A stretch of DNA of 64,000 nt from Lycocorax pyrrhopterus obiensis (Eukaryota; Chordata; Aves; Passeriformes; Paradisaeidae). The stretch is from assembly GCA_014706295.1 (NCBI GenBank), contig JACSVZ010000008.1:22733659-22797658 (forward strand). Reading direction: 5' to 3'. The position numbers were made by a program, and so were the translations under genes. This document shows positions 62,001-64,000 of this stretch, in pieces. The notes beneath the pieces were generated by a model. The model saw only the letters and a program-made list of their open reading frames with translations, was not told where the DNA came from and made no database searches. Numbering within the stretch: the first letter of the stretch is position 1; the number at the start of each line of letters is the position of its first letter.

Positions 62001-63862
62001 CACTTATGCTTTTGAACTGCTGTAGAGTTTTGTATCTTTCTGAAACTCAACTGCAGCAGAAATGCTGGGTGAAGAGGAGTAATTAAGGTGTCAGTCTTCC
62101 TCCATTTTCGCAGTACAGTTTTTTGGAAGGGACCTCTTGAGATCTGTCTTGAGTCTAACGACCTTGCTCAGGGAGGGTGAATTAGAGCAGGTTGTCCAAG
62201 ACACTATCTAGTAAGGTTTTGAATGTCTCAATTTTCCCCAGGTTAAAGACATTTTTGAAATTGAAATATTTAAGCATCAGTCCTTTTATTATGAAGTGTC
62301 CTTTATACTCAAATACAACTTTACCAAGTCAGTTGATTCAGAAGGAAAAATAGTGACTTTGATAGCTTTTTATTCCGATGACATAGTTAAAAATGCTGCT
62401 GGCAGCATTTTAATAATATATTATTATATTAATAAATGTTAATTAATTTTCCTAACTTTTTCTTCATCCTGTCTTTGCTTACCAATTATGTGAAAAGGAA
62501 ACTTGCAAAACTCAAAGTCAATAGTTAGAATTACATTGACAGAAGTGAACAGGCAAAATACCAAAAGGAAGCTGTGCTGATGGGATGCTGTTGTAACAAA
62601 ATCATCCATTGTTTGCAGGAGTTGCTGATTTTGAATGTTAGTTGGTAGATAGTGAAAACTAAACTTGTTTCTTCTTATTCTCAGGTAGGCAAGTGGCCCA
62701 CAGTGGTGCAAAAACCCCTGTGGGGGATGTAGGGCCACTGGTGGCACCATCCTCTTTAAATGCAGCAACAGTGGTTACCACAGTGTACCAGGAACCCATC
62801 ATGAGCCAGGGCACCGTGCTGAGCAGTGACTCACCAGCCTTGGCTAAGGAGGAGGAGAAGAAGCAATCTGATGAGGAACCAATGGACATGGTGGTGGAAA
62901 AACAAGATGATGCAGACAAGAATGCAAACCAGATACTGACAGATATTGCTGAAGCCAAGATGGCAGAGGAGCTGAAGCCAATGGATACGGATAAGGAGAG
63001 TATAGTTGAGTCAAAGTCTCCAGAGATGTCTATGCAGGAAGACTCTGGTAGTGACATTGCACCTATGCAGACTGATGAACAAATTAACAAAGAACATTTT
63101 GTGCCTGGGCCAAATGAAAAGCCTCTTTACACAGTAGAACCAGTGACTTTAGAGGACTTACAGCTTCTTGCTGACTTGTTTTACCTTCCTTATGAACATG
63201 GGCCCAAAGGTGCACAGATGCTGAGGGAATTCCAGTGGCTCAGAGCAAATAGCAGTGTTGTCAGCGTTAATTGCAAAGGAAAGGATGCTGAAAAAGTGAG
63301 TGCAAATATTGTTTCTCTCCTTTTAAGTCAAAATTCCAAGCAATTTTATCTGTTGTCTGTCATAAAGACTGGTGTTCTACTTTGTAGGACCTGAAGGGTA
63401 GTGTATAATGAACCACAGGTCACAGTAATTTTCATTACTCCAGTGGAATCCACTGTTTTAAGTCCTGTAGTGTCACGTAGCTATGAAGGCAGTCCGGTGT
63501 CTGCATTTGACCAGTGTTCACTGTACTGGCCTCACTTCTAACAGCCATAGAGAATATCTGTGAGTCATGTGTGGTATGGTAGTCCATCCTGGTAAAATGA
63601 AGTAATGAATTGTACAGTCTTCCTCCATATTTGGAGTACCTCTCCTCCCTAGGAGCCTGTGTTTGATCTTGTGGATCTTTTTCATAGATAGAAGAATGGC
63701 GTAACCGAGCAGCCAAGTTTGAAGAGATGTGCAGCTTGGTGATGGGCATGTTCACTCGCCTCTCCAATTGTGCCAACAGGACAATCCTTTATGACATGTA
63801 CTCCTACGTCTGGGATATCAAGAGTATTATGTCAATGGTGAAATCTTTTGTGCAGTGGTTAG
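52848..63862 (+). CDS. OGA: OGA (protein O-GlcNAcase), 5' ten exons, partial
   Basis: OGA removes O-linked GlcNAc from serine and threonine of nuclear and cytoplasmic proteins, reversing OGT. Ten exons (52848-53034, 56635-56686, 57012-57109, 58325-58455, 59132-59303, 60181-60279, 60434-60718, 61252-61410, 62685-63295, 63688-63862) join in frame to 656 codons plus one base. The GH84 domain spans roughly residues 56-395. Catalytic Asp170-Asp171 (human 174-175) lie in LLFDDIDHN. Gly63, Lys94, Trp274, Asn276 and Asp281 match the human substrate-binding residues with a constant offset of four. Residues 395 to about 530 are a low-complexity acidic linker, then the stalk helices begin. The remaining stalk and the acetyltransferase-like domain are outside the window. 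Confidence 0.97.
53035..56634 (+). other. OGA: OGA intron 1
   Basis: The CpG island extends to about 53,300, after which the DNA becomes AT-rich. A poly(A) tract starts at about 54,413. No open frame resembles a protein, and I see no recognisable transposon. Confidence 0.75.
56635..56686 (+). CDS. OGA: OGA exon 2, start of the GH84 barrel
   Basis: It encodes [17 protein letters not shown]. Gly63 (human Gly67) contacts the sugar. The coding frame requires the exon to end AGAAG at 56,686 and the next exon to start GCTTCAG, so the donor is GCAAGT, a GC-type donor. Confidence 0.93.
57012..57109 (+). CDS. OGA: OGA exon 3
   Basis: It encodes [20 protein letters not shown] and then [12 protein letters not shown]. 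Lys94 corresponds to human Lys98 in the substrate pocket. Human has Glu where this sequence has Gly in KWGLN. Donor GTAATT, phase 1. Confidence 0.95.
57110..58324 (+). other. OGA: OGA intron 3
   Basis: AT-rich intron with no gene, repeat family or other feature that I can recognise. Confidence 0.7.
58325..58455 (+). CDS. OGA: OGA exon 4
   Basis: It encodes [20 protein letters not shown] and then [24 protein letters not shown], part of the GH84 barrel. It ends in phase 0 at GTAAGG. Confidence 0.95.
58456..59131 (+). other. OGA: OGA intron 4
   Basis: No feature recognised. The minus-strand open frame across 58,387-58,758 overlaps exon 4 and has no family resemblance. Confidence 0.7.
59132..59303 (+). 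CDS. OGA: OGA exon 5, catalytic exon
   Basis: It encodes [19 protein letters not shown] through [13 protein letters not shown]. Asp170 and Asp171 are the substrate-assisted catalytic pair. It ends in phase 1 at GTAAAA. Confidence 0.96.
59304..60180 (+). other. OGA: OGA intron 5
   Basis: AT-rich intron with T-runs at about 59,577 and 59,641. No gene or known repeat recognised. Confidence 0.7.
60181..60279 (+). CDS. OGA: OGA exon 6
   Basis: It encodes [20 protein letters not shown] and then [13 protein letters not shown]. Human has Ser where this sequence has Ala in NVAQ. Donor GTAAAA, phase 1. Confidence 0.95.
60434..60718 (+). CDS. OGA: OGA exon 7
   Basis: It encodes [20 protein letters not shown] through the end of the barrel, including [15 protein letters not shown] with Trp274, Asn276 and Asp281 in the active site. 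It ends VVM plus one base at GTAAGT. Without splicing the frame runs only 23 more codons. Confidence 0.95.
60719..61251 (+). other. OGA: OGA intron 7
   Basis: AT-rich intron without a recognised feature. Confidence 0.7.
61252..61410 (+). CDS. OGA: OGA exon 8
   Basis: It encodes [20 protein letters not shown] and then [33 protein letters not shown], leaving the catalytic domain. It ends in phase 1 at GTGAGT. Confidence 0.95.
61411..62684 (+). other. OGA: OGA intron 8
   Basis: AT-rich intron with a CR1-like fragment at about 62,124-62,229. The rest shows no gene. Confidence 0.7.
62124..62229 (-). mobile_element. CR1-type LINE fragment
   Basis: The order GGAAGGGACCTC, GAGATC, GAGTCTAACGACC, TTGCTCAGGGAGGG, TTAGAGCAGGTTGTCC, GGTTTTGAATGTCTC closely follows the CR1 3'-region consensus read on its complementary strand, so the element is on the minus strand. 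It is diverged and truncated at both ends, with no coding capacity. CR1 is the dominant retroposon of birds and other sauropsids. Confidence 0.75.
62685..63295 (+). CDS. OGA: OGA exon 9, linker and start of the stalk
   Basis: It encodes about 203 residues. First comes RQVAHSGAK, with Ser401 matching human O-GlcNAc-modified Ser405. Next is a disordered Lys/Glu/Asp-rich stretch with repeated EEPMDM, KPMDTD and APMQTD motifs, then [20 protein letters not shown], the first stalk helix. Asp409 aligns with the human caspase-3 site Asp413, but its flanks differ. Phase 0 donor GTGAGT. Confidence 0.95.
63296..63687 (+). other. OGA: OGA intron 9
   Basis: A 392-bp intron with no feature recognised. Confidence 0.7.
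63688..63862 (+). CDS. OGA: OGA exon 10, last exon in the window
   Basis: It encodes [20 protein letters not shown] through MVKSFVQWL, stalk helices that dimerise in the human enzyme. It ends in phase 1 at GTAGGT. Read-through into the intron adds 11 codons and a TAG at 63,895-63,897, a possible short isoform. Confidence 0.95.
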
Positions 63863-64000
63863 GTAGGTGCATTGGGAGCCATTATAATCCCAGCTAGCAT
63901 ATTTTTAATGTGTATTTTTAATTAGCCCACGGGGAAAACTGAAGTATTAGGCAAATGTGGTTTCCTGGACAGGGGGTCTGGTTTGACCCTGTTTTAAAGG
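63863..64000 (+). other. OGA: OGA intron 10, start only
   Basis: The intron starts with GTAGGTGC and runs off the window. Exons for the rest of the stalk and the C-terminal acetyltransferase-like domain must lie downstream. Confidence 0.85.

Overview
This window is nuclear DNA of a vertebrate, most likely a bird. The genes are split into short exons by GT-AG (and two GC-AG) introns. Interspersed repeats are scarce. The one I recognise looks like a CR1 LINE fragment, the typical sauropsid retroposon. The two genes, KCNIP2 then OGA in the same orientation, are the neighbours found on human chromosome 10q24.

Layout. 1-4,950: GC-rich DNA upstream of KCNIP2 with no gene I can support. 4,960-5,900: CpG island with the classical first exon of KCNIP2. 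5,667-43,920: a very long 5' region of KCNIP2. It holds four more candidate first exons, at 25,646, 29,698, 33,040 and 38,442. 43,921-47,672: the shared exons 2-9. 47,673 to about 48,130 or about 49,755: 3' UTR with a proximal and a distal poly(A) signal. About 49,760-52,010: intergenic DNA with two diverged copies of a roughly 300-bp sequence. 52,010-53,300: CpG island and first exon of OGA. 53,035-64,000: OGA exons 2-10 in AT-rich introns. The OGA C-terminal exons lie beyond the window.

The genes. KCNIP2 encodes KChIP2, the EF-hand calcium sensor that is an auxiliary subunit of Kv4 potassium channels. The joined exons give a 252-residue protein, the length of a known mammalian isoform. OGA encodes the nucleocytoplasmic O-GlcNAc hydrolase; 656 residues are encoded here, including the catalytic Asp pair.

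Most interesting signal. All five KCNIP2 first exons end in phase 1, so each can be spliced to exon 3 in frame. Three match N-termini I recall for mammalian KChIP2: the classical one, the one resembling a KChIP1 isoform, and membrane-anchored KChIP2x. The other two are hydrophobic, and I do not know them from mammalian KCNIP2. The exon at 38,442 is a clear homologue of the KIS (inactivation-suppressing) N-terminus of KChIP4a. The exon at 29,698 encodes a membrane-anchor-like leader of no family I recognise, and a perfect 10-bp inverted repeat and a MEF2-like site lie upstream of it. The locus may therefore switch one calcium sensor between a soluble or palmitoylated form and up to three membrane-inserted forms by promoter choice.
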